DNA of 64,000 nt from contig NZ_JAAALO010000010.1 of assembly GCF_009908295.1 (NCBI RefSeq), positions 186,001 through 250,000 of the forward strand, read 5' to 3'. The notes under the pieces are model-generated. The model did no database searches. It worked only from the letters and a program-made list of their open reading frames with translations, and was not told where the DNA came from. This stretch comes from Micromonospora rubida (GTDB lineage: Bacteria > Actinomycetota > Actinomycetes > Mycobacteriales > Micromonosporaceae). Shown one piece after another: positions 50,445 through 58,031 of the stretch. How positions within the stretch are numbered: the first letter of the stretch is position 1; each line of letters begins with the position of its first letter. The translations under genes and the position numbers were made by a program.

Positions 50445-51371
50445 GTGAAGGCGATCGCGATCGACGAGTACGGCCCCGCCGACCGGCTCGCCGTGCGGGA
50501 GCTGCCCGACCCGCCGGTCGGGCCCGACACGGTGCTGGTGCGGGTGCGCGCGGCCAGTGTCAACCCGGTCGACTGGAAGATCCGCGAGGGGCACCTCGAC
50601 GCGGCCATCCCCGCCCACTTCCCGCTGGTGCCCGGCTGGGACGCGGCCGGCGTGGTGGCCGCGGTGGGCCCGGCGGTGGTCGGGTTCGCCGTGGGCGACG
50701 AGGTGATCGGGTACGTCCGCCGCGACGACCTCCAGTACGGCACGTACGCGGAGCTGGTGCCGGCCCCGGAGCGGACGGTGGCGGACAAGCCGGTCCGCGC
50801 GTCCTGGGCGGAGGCGGCCGGGTTGCCGCTGGCCGGGCTCACCGCGTACCAGGCTCTCCAGCTCACCCGCACCGGGGCGGGGGACACCGTGCTGGTGCAC
50901 GGCGCGGCCGGCGGGGTCGGGCACCTCGCCGTCCAGATCGCCCGTGCGCTCGGCGCCGGCAAGGTGATCGGCACGGCGGGCGAGGCCAACCACGACTTCG
51001 TCCGGTCGCTCGGCGCGGAGCCGGTCAGCTACGGCGACGGGCTGCTCGACCGGGTCCGCGCGGTCGCGCCCGACGGGGTGGACGTGGCCCTGGACCTGTT
51101 CGGCGGGGCGGCGCTGGACGTCTCGGCCGAGCTGCTGAACCGCCCCGCCCGGCTGGTCTCCACCGCCGACCCGGAACACGTAACCCGCCTCGGCGGCAGC
51201 TACCTGTTCGTCAGGCCGTCCACGGCGGACCTGAGCGTCCTGGCCGGGCTTGTCGACGCCGGTCGGCTCACCGTCCACGTGGCACGGTCGTTCCCGCTCG
51301 ACCAGGCAGCCGAGGCGCAGCGCCTGGTCGAGCAGGGGCACGTCCGGGGCAAGGTGGTCCTGGAGATCTGA
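50445..51371 (+). CDS. NADP-dependent quinone oxidoreductase-like (zinc-less MDR)
   Basis: The 308-residue protein starts 'MKAIAIDEYGPADRLAVRELPDP', the usual start of this family, and has a GroES-like domain ('VRVRAASVNPVDWKIREG', 'LVPGWDAAGVVAAVG') and a nucleotide-binding domain with 'VLVHGAAGGVGHLAVQIARALGA'. Catalytic zinc cysteines of alcohol dehydrogenases are absent. It reduces quinones or related carbonyls with NAD(P)H. I choose GTG at 50445 over 50436: TAGCGT (50432-50437) would start RNA at this codon, giving a leaderless message. Confidence 0.88.
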   Translation: MKAIAIDEYGPADRLAVRELPDPPVGPDTVLVRVRAASVNPVDWKIREGHLDAAIPAHFPLVPGWDAAGVVAAVGPAVVGFAVGDEVIGYVRRDDLQYGTYAELVPAPERTVADKPVRASWAEAAGLPLAGLTAYQALQLTRTGAGDTVLVHGAAGGVGHLAVQIARALGAGKVIGTAGEANHDFVRSLGAEPVSYGDGLLDRVRAVAPDGVDVALDLFGGAALDVSAELLNRPARLVSTADPEHVTRLGGSYLFVRPSTADLSVLAGLVDAGRLTVHVARSFPLDQAAEAQRLVEQGHVRGKVVLEI

Positions 51372-51416
51372 CCCGCCGACCGCCAGGCCGGGCGGCTCAG
51401 CCTGCTCGGCGGGCAT

Positions 51417-51458
51417 GGTTCAGCGGGTGTGGCTCAGCGGGTGCGGCTCAGCGGGTGC
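51417..51458. repeat. Three tandem 14-bp units across a gene's stop codon
   Basis: GGTTCAGCGGGTGT, GGCTCAGCGGGTGC and GGCTCAGCGGGTGC follow each other; the stop codon of the leftward gene (51448-51450) lies in the third unit, so the repeat has grown outwards from the gene's 3' end. Each unit carries an in-frame or near stop (TCA read leftward). Confidence 0.85.
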
Positions 51459-52134
51459 GGCGGCGGATCAGCAGCGCGATCCCGGCCAGCCCGAGGGTGA
51501 TCACCAGCATCACCCCGACGTTGAGCAGCAGCAGCCGCTGCAACTCGTCGAGGGCCTCGTCGAGGTCCTGGCCCGGGTTCAGCGACTCGTCCGGGAGCAC
51601 CCGCTCGCCGCCACCGCCGCCGCCGACCGTGTCGACCTGCTGCTCCAGCGGCACCCCGGCCGTGCGCAGGGCCTCCGACATGTTCAGCCGGCCGAGGAAC
51701 CAGCCGGCCTTGGCCTTGGGGGACGGGCCCGGCTGCTTGGCCGGCCGGTGCACCCGTGGGCCGCCCTTGGCCAGCGGGTAGAGGTCGTACGTCTGGGTGG
51801 CGATCTCCCCGGCGAACACCACGACCGTGTACTTCGGGCCGAGGTCCTTCGCGGCCGGGCCGGACGGCGAGCCGGTGCGACCCAGCCAACTCACCTGGTC
51901 GATGACCGCGACCACCGCGGCGGGGTGGGTGGCGGCCCGCAGCCGCAGCGGCTCGGCGAGCCGGTCGCCGGTGATGTCCACACCGGCCGGCTGCGGCTTC
52001 GGGGCGGCCGGCACCGCGACGCGCGCCGGGCCGGCGGTCCGCGCCGGGCCGCCCGCGTGGGCCGGTCCCGTGAGGACCGCCGCCAGCAGCATCCCTGCGG
52101 CCAACGCGATCAGCCGCCTCACCTGTCGGACCAT
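51448..52134 (-). CDS. Exported protein with C-terminal membrane anchor, function unknown
   Basis: Encodes 228 residues: a signal peptide (1-27, 'LAAVLTGPAHA'), an extracytoplasmic domain with 'AATHPAAVVAVIDQVSWLGRTGSPS' and 'KYTVVVFAGEIATQTYDLYPLAKGGPRVHRPA', a Gly-rich stretch, and a transmembrane helix near the end ('LLLLNVGVMLVITLGLAGIALLI') followed by RRRTR. This signal-peptide-plus-anchor layout holds the domain outside the cell. GAGGAGG precedes the ATG. No family was recognised. Confidence 0.75.
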   Translation of the reverse strand: MVRQVRRLIALAAGMLLAAVLTGPAHAGGPARTAGPARVAVPAAPKPQPAGVDITGDRLAEPLRLRAATHPAAVVAVIDQVSWLGRTGSPSGPAAKDLGPKYTVVVFAGEIATQTYDLYPLAKGGPRVHRPAKQPGPSPKAKAGWFLGRLNMSEALRTAGVPLEQQVDTVGGGGGGERVLPDESLNPGQDLDEALDELQRLLLLNVGVMLVITLGLAGIALLIRRRTR

Positions 52135-52361
52135 CGCCGCCTCCTCGCCCCGTTTCGATTTGGATGGCTTCACTGCGGGTCACGCGTTGGTCGGTCGATG
52201 GCGGTGACCATGCCCCCCGGGCGGGTGCCCACCTCTAAGACTGTGCGGAACGTCGATCAGTTGCAGCTACTGGATCGGGAATTGGAACTATCTGCGATCC
52301 TGGGCCGACTAACCAGTAAGCCGTTGATTAGCGGGCGGATAGTACCTTTCCGGAGGGGTTC

Positions 52362-52976
52362 ATGGGGGGCACGTTCCCACGCGTGGCACGTACCTGGGTA
52401 GTGGTTCTCGGCGTGGCGCTCGGTGTGTCGCTGGCGATTCCGGCATCGCCGGCTTCGGCGCACAATTCGCTGACCGGCAGCAACCCGGAGAACGGCGCGC
52501 GGGTGGCCGCCGCGCCGCAGCGGATCGAGCTTCGCTTCCTGGCGAAGCCGGACCCGGGTACGACGAAGATCACATTGACCGGTCCGGACAACGTGGCAGC
52601 GCTCGGGGGCGAGCCCACCTTCTCCGGCAGCCGGGTGAGCGTCCCGTTCGCGCCCGGCGCCGCCGGCCTCTACGTCGTCGGGTACCAGGTCGCCTCGGGC
52701 GACGGCCACCCGATCAAGGGCGAGGTGCGGTTCACCCTCACCACCGGCACCCCGGCCCAGCCCCCCTCGTCGTCCCCCGCCGCGAGCGCCACCCCGACGG
52801 CCGTGCCGTCGTCACCGGCCGCCGCGGCGAGCCCGCCGGCGGCTGCCCCGGCCGCCGCCGAACGCTCGGACGACGACGACGGCGGTGCCGGCTGGCTCTG
52901 GGCGCTCGGTGGGCTCGTCGTCCTCGCGGCCCTCGCCGCCGGCCTCCTGCTGCGCCGCCGCTCGCCCCGCCCCTGA
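52362..52976 (+). CDS. CopC-domain copper-binding membrane-anchored protein
   Basis: Encodes 204 residues: a signal peptide cleaved after 'SPASA' so that His34 becomes the first mature residue ('HNSLTGSNPENGARV'), as in CopC, where the N-terminal His binds Cu(II). A CopC beta-sandwich follows (about 34-130) with 'PDPGTTKITLTGPD' and 'VASGDGHPIKGEVRFTL' (second copper-ligand region). Then a Pro/Ala/Ser linker, one transmembrane helix and RRRSPRP at the cytoplasmic end. The usual fused partner CopD is absent. GGAGGGG precedes the ATG. Confidence 0.88.
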   Translation: MGGTFPRVARTWVVVLGVALGVSLAIPASPASAHNSLTGSNPENGARVAAAPQRIELRFLAKPDPGTTKITLTGPDNVAALGGEPTFSGSRVSVPFAPGAAGLYVVGYQVASGDGHPIKGEVRFTLTTGTPAQPPSSSPAASATPTAVPSSPAAAASPPAAAPAAAERSDDDDGGAGWLWALGGLVVLAALAAGLLLRRRSPRP

Positions 52977-53000
52977 CCCGGCGCACCCGGGCACCGACGG

Positions 53001-53036
53001 CGAAGGGGCCCGCCGGGTCACCGGCGGGCCCCTTCG
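53001..53036. terminator. Bidirectional terminator between CopC-like gene and gltX
   Basis: A perfect 16-bp stem (CGAAGGGGCCCGCCGG and complement) with GTCA loop lies between the two convergent genes. Confidence 0.82.
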
Positions 53037-53045
53037 CGTGTCAGG

Positions 53046-54455
53046 TCAGGGCAGGCGGAGACGCGCGGCGCGCAGCCGGGCGAGGGTGCGCTCGCGGCCG
53101 AGGACCTCCAGCGACTCGAACAGCGGCAGGCCCACGGTGCGGCCGGTGACCGCGACCCGGATCGGGGCCTGAGCCTTGCCGAGCTTGAGACCGCGCTCCG
53201 CGCCGACCGCCTCCAGCGTCGCCTTCAGCGAGCCGGCGTCCCACGACTCCAGCGCCTCGAACGCGACCACCGCCGCGTCCAGCAGCTCGGCCGCGCCCTC
53301 CTTCATCGCCTTGGCCCAGGCGGCCTCGTCGATCAGCGGCGAGGCCAGGAAGAGGAAGTCGACGTTCGGCACGATCTCGCTGAGCACGGCGATCCGGGTC
53401 TGGGCCAGGGGGGCGACCGCGGCGAACGCGTCCGCGTCGAACTCCTCCGGCTGCCACGGCGGCGGGGCGATGGTGTCGGTGCCGGTCAGCCACGGTTGGC
53501 AGGCCGCGATGAACTCGTCCACCGGCAGCGCCCGGATGTAGTCGCCGTTGAACGCGCGCAGCTTCTTCTCGTCGAAGAACGCGGGGGAGGGGTTGACCTC
53601 CGCCAGCCGGAACTCCTCCTCGATCACCGACCAGGGCACGATCTCCCGGTCGCCGGACGGCGCCCAGCCCAGCAGCATCAGGTAGTTGCGCATCGCGGCG
53701 GCGAGGTAGCCCTCGTCCCGGAACGCCTCCAGGGCGACCTTGTCCCGCCGCTTGGACAGCTTCTGCCGCTTCTCGTTGACCACCACCGGCACGTGCGCCC
53801 AGATCGGCGGGGTGACCCCGAGGGCGTCCCAGAGAAGCTGCTGCTTCGGGGTGTTGGGCAGGTGCTCCTCGGCCCGGATCACGTGGGTGATCCCCATGGT
53901 CATGTCGTCGACGACGTTGGCCAGCAGGAACACCGGCGAGCCGTCACCCCGGGCGATGACGAAGTCCTCGATCAGCTTGTTCTCGAAGGTCGGCTCGCCG
54001 CGGATCAGGTCGACCACCACGGTCTCGCCGGAATCGGGGGTCCGGAAGCGCAGCGCCCGTCCCTCGCCCGGCGTGAGGCCCCGGTCCCGGCAGAAGCCGT
54101 CGTAGCCCTGGTACTGCGAGCCGGTGCGGGCCTGCACGGCGTCGCGGGTGCAGTCGCAGTAGTACGCCTGGCCGGCCTCGAAGAGGCGCTGGGCGGCGGC
54201 GCGGTGCTCCCCGGCGTACGACGACTGGAAGTACGGGCCCTCGTAGCTGCCCCGGGCGATGCCGATCCAGTCCAGCGCCGAGAGGATGCCCTCGGTCCAC
54301 TCCGGCTTGTTGCGGGCGGCGTCGGTGTCCTCGATGCGGAGCACGAACACCCCGCCCTGCTGCTTGGCGTAGATCCAGTTCTGCAGGGCCGAGCGGGCAC
54401 CGCCGACGTGGAACATACCGGTCGGGGAAGGGGCGAAGCGCACACGTACCGTCAC
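53046..54455 (-). CDS. gltX: Glutamyl-tRNA synthetase
   Basis: The 469-residue class I synthetase has the HIGH-type motif 'RFAPSPTGMFHVGGARSAL', 'LRIEDTDAARNK', and 'EKRQKLSKRRDKVALEAF' (KMSKS-type KLSKR), followed by the anticodon-binding helical domain. It charges tRNA-Glu (and, in actinomycetes that lack GlnRS, tRNA-Gln for later amidation). GTG start with GGGGGAC just upstream. It lies 98 bp from the MFS gene, on the same strand but probably a separate unit; the downstream end is closed by a strong hairpin. Confidence 0.97.
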   Translation of the reverse strand: MTVRVRFAPSPTGMFHVGGARSALQNWIYAKQQGGVFVLRIEDTDAARNKPEWTEGILSALDWIGIARGSYEGPYFQSSYAGEHRAAAQRLFEAGQAYYCDCTRDAVQARTGSQYQGYDGFCRDRGLTPGEGRALRFRTPDSGETVVVDLIRGEPTFENKLIEDFVIARGDGSPVFLLANVVDDMTMGITHVIRAEEHLPNTPKQQLLWDALGVTPPIWAHVPVVVNEKRQKLSKRRDKVALEAFRDEGYLAAAMRNYLMLLGWAPSGDREIVPWSVIEEEFRLAEVNPSPAFFDEKKLRAFNGDYIRALPVDEFIAACQPWLTGTDTIAPPPWQPEEFDADAFAAVAPLAQTRIAVLSEIVPNVDFLFLASPLIDEAAWAKAMKEGAAELLDAAVVAFEALESWDAGSLKATLEAVGAERGLKLGKAQAPIRVAVTGRTVGLPLFESLEVLGRERTLARLRAARLRLP

Positions 54456-54553
54456 GTCCCCCAGCCTACGGCCGCCGGCCAGCGCTTTCCGCGAGGGGGC
54501 CAGGGCCTCTCCCCGGCGTCTTCCCCGAGCGGCCCGGGCCCTCTCCGGACGGG

Positions 54554-55831
54554 TCAGGCCACCGAGCGGATCTTGACGACCAGGACGCTGCCGAGCAGGG
54601 TGACCGCAGCGGTGGCCGCGTACAGGGTGGGGTAGCCGCCCAGGTGCACCACGAGCGGGGCGGACAGCGCCGGGCCGAGCACCTGCGGCGCGGAGTTGGC
54701 GATGTTGATCACCCCGAGGTCCTTGGCCCGGTCGGTGGCCGTCGGCAGCACCTCGGTGATCAGCGCCGCGTCGACGGACAGGTAGACGCCGTAGCCCGCG
54801 CCGAGCAGCAGCGCGGCGACCACGGCCATCGACCAGACCGGCGCGATGGCCAGCAGCGTCGCGGCCACCGCCATCACCACGCCAGAGGTGATCACGAAGA
54901 TCTTCCGTCGCCCGGACCGGTCGGACAGCCGACCGGCGACCACGGCGGTGAGGATCATCCCGAGGGTGTAGAGCAGGATCAGGATCAGCAGCCCGCCCTC
55001 GGGATCGGGGTGGCGCACCCCGTCGGTGAGGAAGTACAGCAGGTACAACGTGCCCAGCGCGTTGCCGAGCTGGACCAGGAACCGGGTGATCCAGGCCCAG
55101 GCGAAGTCGGGGTGCCGGCGCGGGCTGATCCACATCGAGGCGAGCAGCGTGCGCAGCCGCAGCGCCGGGCGGTGCTCCCGGGGCAGCGGGTCGTCGGCGG
55201 TGAGCAGCGCGAACGGCAGCGACAGCAGCAGCACGGCCAGTGCGACCGCGGCGTACCCGGCGGCGTTGCCGGTCACCAGGGCGGTCACCAGCACCGCGCC
55301 GAGCACCAGGCCGAGCGACTGCGGGATGCCGATCCAGCCGGAGACGCCACCGCGCTGCGCCACCGGCACCCGGTCCGGGATGCCGGCGGTGAGGCTGGCC
55401 AGCATCGCGTTGAAGCAGACCTGGGCGGCCACCCAGCCGACCGCCACCCCGGCGATCGTGTTCTGCCGGGCCAGCAGCAACAGGGCGAGCGCGCCGAGGA
55501 CCGCGCCGCCGGCCGTCCAGACGTGCCGGCGGCCCAGCTCCCGGCCGCCCAGCCGCAGGCAGGTCCGGTCCGACAGCGCCCCGGCGAGCGGGTTGGCCAG
55601 CACGGCGGCGAGCGCGCCGAGGCCGGTGACCACGGCGAACATGGCCTCCTTGTCGCCCGGCGCGATCCGCTCGATCTGCTGGGGCAGCAGCACCTGGATG
55701 GGGGTGAAGAAGGCCATCCACACCCCGAGGTTCGCCGCGAAGATCAGCGAGATCCAGCCCCGCCGCACCGGCGCGACCGGCTCGGCGAGCGCCGCCGGCA
55801 GCGCGGCCGGCGGCGGGTCGACGGTGGTCAC
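54554..55831 (-). CDS. MFS transporter, glycoside-type
   Basis: The 425-residue protein has about twelve transmembrane segments, with MFS motifs such as 'GALSDRTCLRLGGRELGRRHVW' (motif A-like) and 'GRLSDRSGRRKIFV' in the second half. It starts 4 bp after the stop of the beta-glucosidase gene, so they form an operon. The likely role is import of beta-glucosides (or sugar) for the GH1 enzyme, though efflux cannot be excluded. GTG start. Confidence 0.88.
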   Translation of the reverse strand: MTTVDPPPAALPAALAEPVAPVRRGWISLIFAANLGVWMAFFTPIQVLLPQQIERIAPGDKEAMFAVVTGLGALAAVLANPLAGALSDRTCLRLGGRELGRRHVWTAGGAVLGALALLLLARQNTIAGVAVGWVAAQVCFNAMLASLTAGIPDRVPVAQRGGVSGWIGIPQSLGLVLGAVLVTALVTGNAAGYAAVALAVLLLSLPFALLTADDPLPREHRPALRLRTLLASMWISPRRHPDFAWAWITRFLVQLGNALGTLYLLYFLTDGVRHPDPEGGLLILILLYTLGMILTAVVAGRLSDRSGRRKIFVITSGVVMAVAATLLAIAPVWSMAVVAALLLGAGYGVYLSVDAALITEVLPTATDRAKDLGVINIANSAPQVLGPALSAPLVVHLGGYPTLYAATAAVTLLGSVLVVKIRSVA

Positions 55832-55835
55832 GGCC

Positions 55836-57194
55836 CTACTTCGCGTTCGGTGTCGCGGGGCCCGCCGGCCGGGTGACGGCGTCGCGGAACCAGGCGTACG
55901 AGGACTTGGGCGTGCGGGCCCCGGTGGCGAAGTCGACGTGCACCAGGCCGAAGCGCTTGGTGAAGCCCTCCGCCCACTCCCAGTTGTCCAGTAGCGACCA
56001 GACGAAGTACCCGGTCACGTCCACGCCGTCGTCGATCGCCGCCCGCACGGCGCGCAGGTGCCCGTCCAGGTAGGTGATCCGCTCCGGGTCGTGGACCCGG
56101 CCGTCGGCGTCCGGCGCGTCGTCGTAGGCGCAGCCGCTCTCGGTGATCTGGATCGGCGGCAGCCGGTCGCCGTACCGGTCGCGCAGGCCGGTGAGCAGCT
56201 CGCGCAGCCCTTCGGGCGCGACCGGCCAGTCGAACGAGGTGCGCGGATAGCCGGTCAGCTCGACCAGCTCGAACGGCAGCGGCGAGTCCGCGTCGGCGGC
56301 CCGTACGCCGGTCGGGTTGTAGTAGTTGACGCCGAGCACGTCGATCGGCGCGGCGATCACCGCGAGGTCGTCGGCGTGGACGGTCCCCGGGTCGAGGTCG
56401 AGGGCGTCGGGGTAGCCGAGGCCGAGCAGGGGGTCGGTGAACAGCCGGTTGTGCAGCGCGTCGTACGCGTCGGCGGCGGCCCGGTCGGCGTCGGTGTCGC
56501 CGGCCACCCGCACGGGCGAGTAGTTGTTGGTGATGGCCACCGGGCTCGTGGTGCGGGCGCGCAGCGCGGCGACGGCGAGGCCGTGCCCGAGGAGCTGGTG
56601 GTGGGCCACCGGGAACGCGTCGAACAGCAGCGTCCGGCCGGGGGCGTGCTGGCCGGTGCCGTAGCCGAGGCTCATCTGCACGAACGGCTCGTTGAGGGTG
56701 ATCCACAGCTTGACCCGGTCGCCGAGCCGGGCGGCCACCAGGTCGGCGTACTCCGCGAACCGGGCGGCGGTGTCCCGGTTCAGCCAGCCGCCCGCGTCCT
56801 CCAGCGGCTGCGGCAGGTCCCAGTGGTACAGGGTGGCCACCGGGTCGATGCCGGCGGCGGCCAGGTCGTCGACGAGCCGGTCGTAGAAGTCCAGGCCGGC
56901 GGCGTTGGCCGGGCCGGTGCCGCCGGGCTGGACCCGGGGCCAGGCGACCGAGAACCGGTACGCCGACACGCCGAGCCCGGCCATCAGCGCGACGTCCTCG
57001 CCGGGCCGGTGCCAGTGGTCGCAGGCGACGTCGCCGGTGCTGCCGTCGGCGACCAGCCCCGGGGTGTGCGCGAAGGTGTCCCAGATGGACGGACCGCGTC
57101 CGGCGGCCGTCGTCGCCCCCTCGATCTGGTAGGCGGAGGTGGCGACGCCCCAGCGGAATCCGGCCGGGAACTCGGGCAGCGGCTCGGTGGTCAT
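55836..57194 (-). CDS. GH1 beta-glucosidase
   Basis: The 452-residue protein has no signal peptide and all GH1 marks: 'FRWGVATSAYQIEGA', 'WDLPQPLEDAGGW', acid/base E169 in 'TLNEP', nucleophile E352 in 'ITESG', and 'WSLLDNWEWAEGF'. It hydrolyses cellobiose or other beta-glucosides in the cytoplasm. With the downstream MFS gene it forms a two-gene unit. No CebR-type palindrome was seen in its 254-bp upstream region, unlike the GH74 gene. Confidence 0.95.
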   Translation of the reverse strand: MTTEPLPEFPAGFRWGVATSAYQIEGATTAAGRGPSIWDTFAHTPGLVADGSTGDVACDHWHRPGEDVALMAGLGVSAYRFSVAWPRVQPGGTGPANAAGLDFYDRLVDDLAAAGIDPVATLYHWDLPQPLEDAGGWLNRDTAARFAEYADLVAARLGDRVKLWITLNEPFVQMSLGYGTGQHAPGRTLLFDAFPVAHHQLLGHGLAVAALRARTTSPVAITNNYSPVRVAGDTDADRAAADAYDALHNRLFTDPLLGLGYPDALDLDPGTVHADDLAVIAAPIDVLGVNYYNPTGVRAADADSPLPFELVELTGYPRTSFDWPVAPEGLRELLTGLRDRYGDRLPPIQITESGCAYDDAPDADGRVHDPERITYLDGHLRAVRAAIDDGVDVTGYFVWSLLDNWEWAEGFTKRFGLVHVDFATGARTPKSSYAWFRDAVTRPAGPATPNAK

Positions 57195-57448
57195 GCACCC
57201 TCCAGGCGAGTCGAGAACCGACGGCGTTCGCGGTCGACGGGTACGCCGGCAGCGCGACCCGCAGGACGCCCGCGAAACGCGAAACGTGCTCGGACTCTAG
57301 GCCCCCGACCGTCGTTCGCGCCATAGGCGGCCGGCGATCGGCGCGCAAGGGTTTTCGGCGTGTCTTTTCCGAAGAAGTCCTAGTAAGTCCGTTTTCATGC
57401 ATAGAGTGCGGAATATCGCGGATGTCCTCAGTGGGGGAAAGAACCAAA

Positions 57449-57895
57449 ATGATCCTCGTGGAACGCAGTACGCACGTGGCGGCGCCGGTGGAAGCGGTCT
57501 GGGAAGTCGTCCAGCGGGCCGAGCAGTTGCCGGCCTGGCTGGCGGGGGTCCGCGCGGCCGAGGTGCTCTCGGGGGAGGGCTTCGGTCGCCGGCAGCTGGT
57601 CCAGGCCGGGCGCGGGTCGGCCCACGAGGCCGAGGTGATCGCCTACCAGGAGCCGAACCTGATCGGCTGGCGGGAGCGCGCCAAGGGCGCCGGGGCCCGG
57701 GCCGAGGCCCGGACCGAGATCTACGTCCAGCTCACCGGGGACGAGGAGAAGGGCGGGACCGTCGTGCGGCTCATCGTCGTACGCTGGCCGGCCGGCCCGG
57801 TCAAGGCCGCCCTGCTCCGGCTCGGGTTGCGTCGGGTCGGCGCCGACCTGGAGGACTCGCTGGCCCGGCTCACCGATCTGGCCGCCGTCGGCTGA
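57449..57895 (+). CDS. SRPBCC family protein
   Basis: The 148-residue protein has 'MILVERSTHVAAPVEAVWEVVQRAEQLPAWLAGVRAAEVLSG', the common N-terminal part of SRPBCC/START-like proteins, followed by a beta sheet and a C-terminal helix 'ALLRLGLRRVGADLEDSLARLTDL'. I choose the ATG at 57449 because GGGGAAAG lies 9 bases upstream; ATG at 57422 would add nine residues but has no such site. A possible -10 TAGAGT is at 57402. The ligand is unknown. Confidence 0.78.
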   Translation: MILVERSTHVAAPVEAVWEVVQRAEQLPAWLAGVRAAEVLSGEGFGRRQLVQAGRGSAHEAEVIAYQEPNLIGWRERAKGAGARAEARTEIYVQLTGDEEKGGTVVRLIVVRWPAGPVKAALLRLGLRRVGADLEDSLARLTDLAAVG

Positions 57896-57984
57896 GGGCC
57901 GCGTCCTGAGGCGTCACCCGCGACGGCGGTGGTCCGGCGTCCCCGCCAGGGGCGTCCGGGCCACCGCCGAGTTGCGAAAACGGA

Positions 57985-58018
57985 AGGGCCCGGCGCGGTG
58001 ATCACCGCGCCGGGCCCT
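57985..58018. terminator. Bidirectional terminator downstream of aceE
   Basis: A 34-bp perfect palindrome, AGGGCCCGGCGCGGTGA and its complement without spacer, lies 13 bp beyond the aceE stop and 89 bp after the SRPBCC gene. Confidence 0.82.
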
Positions 58019-58031
58019 GTGCTCGCCGGCC

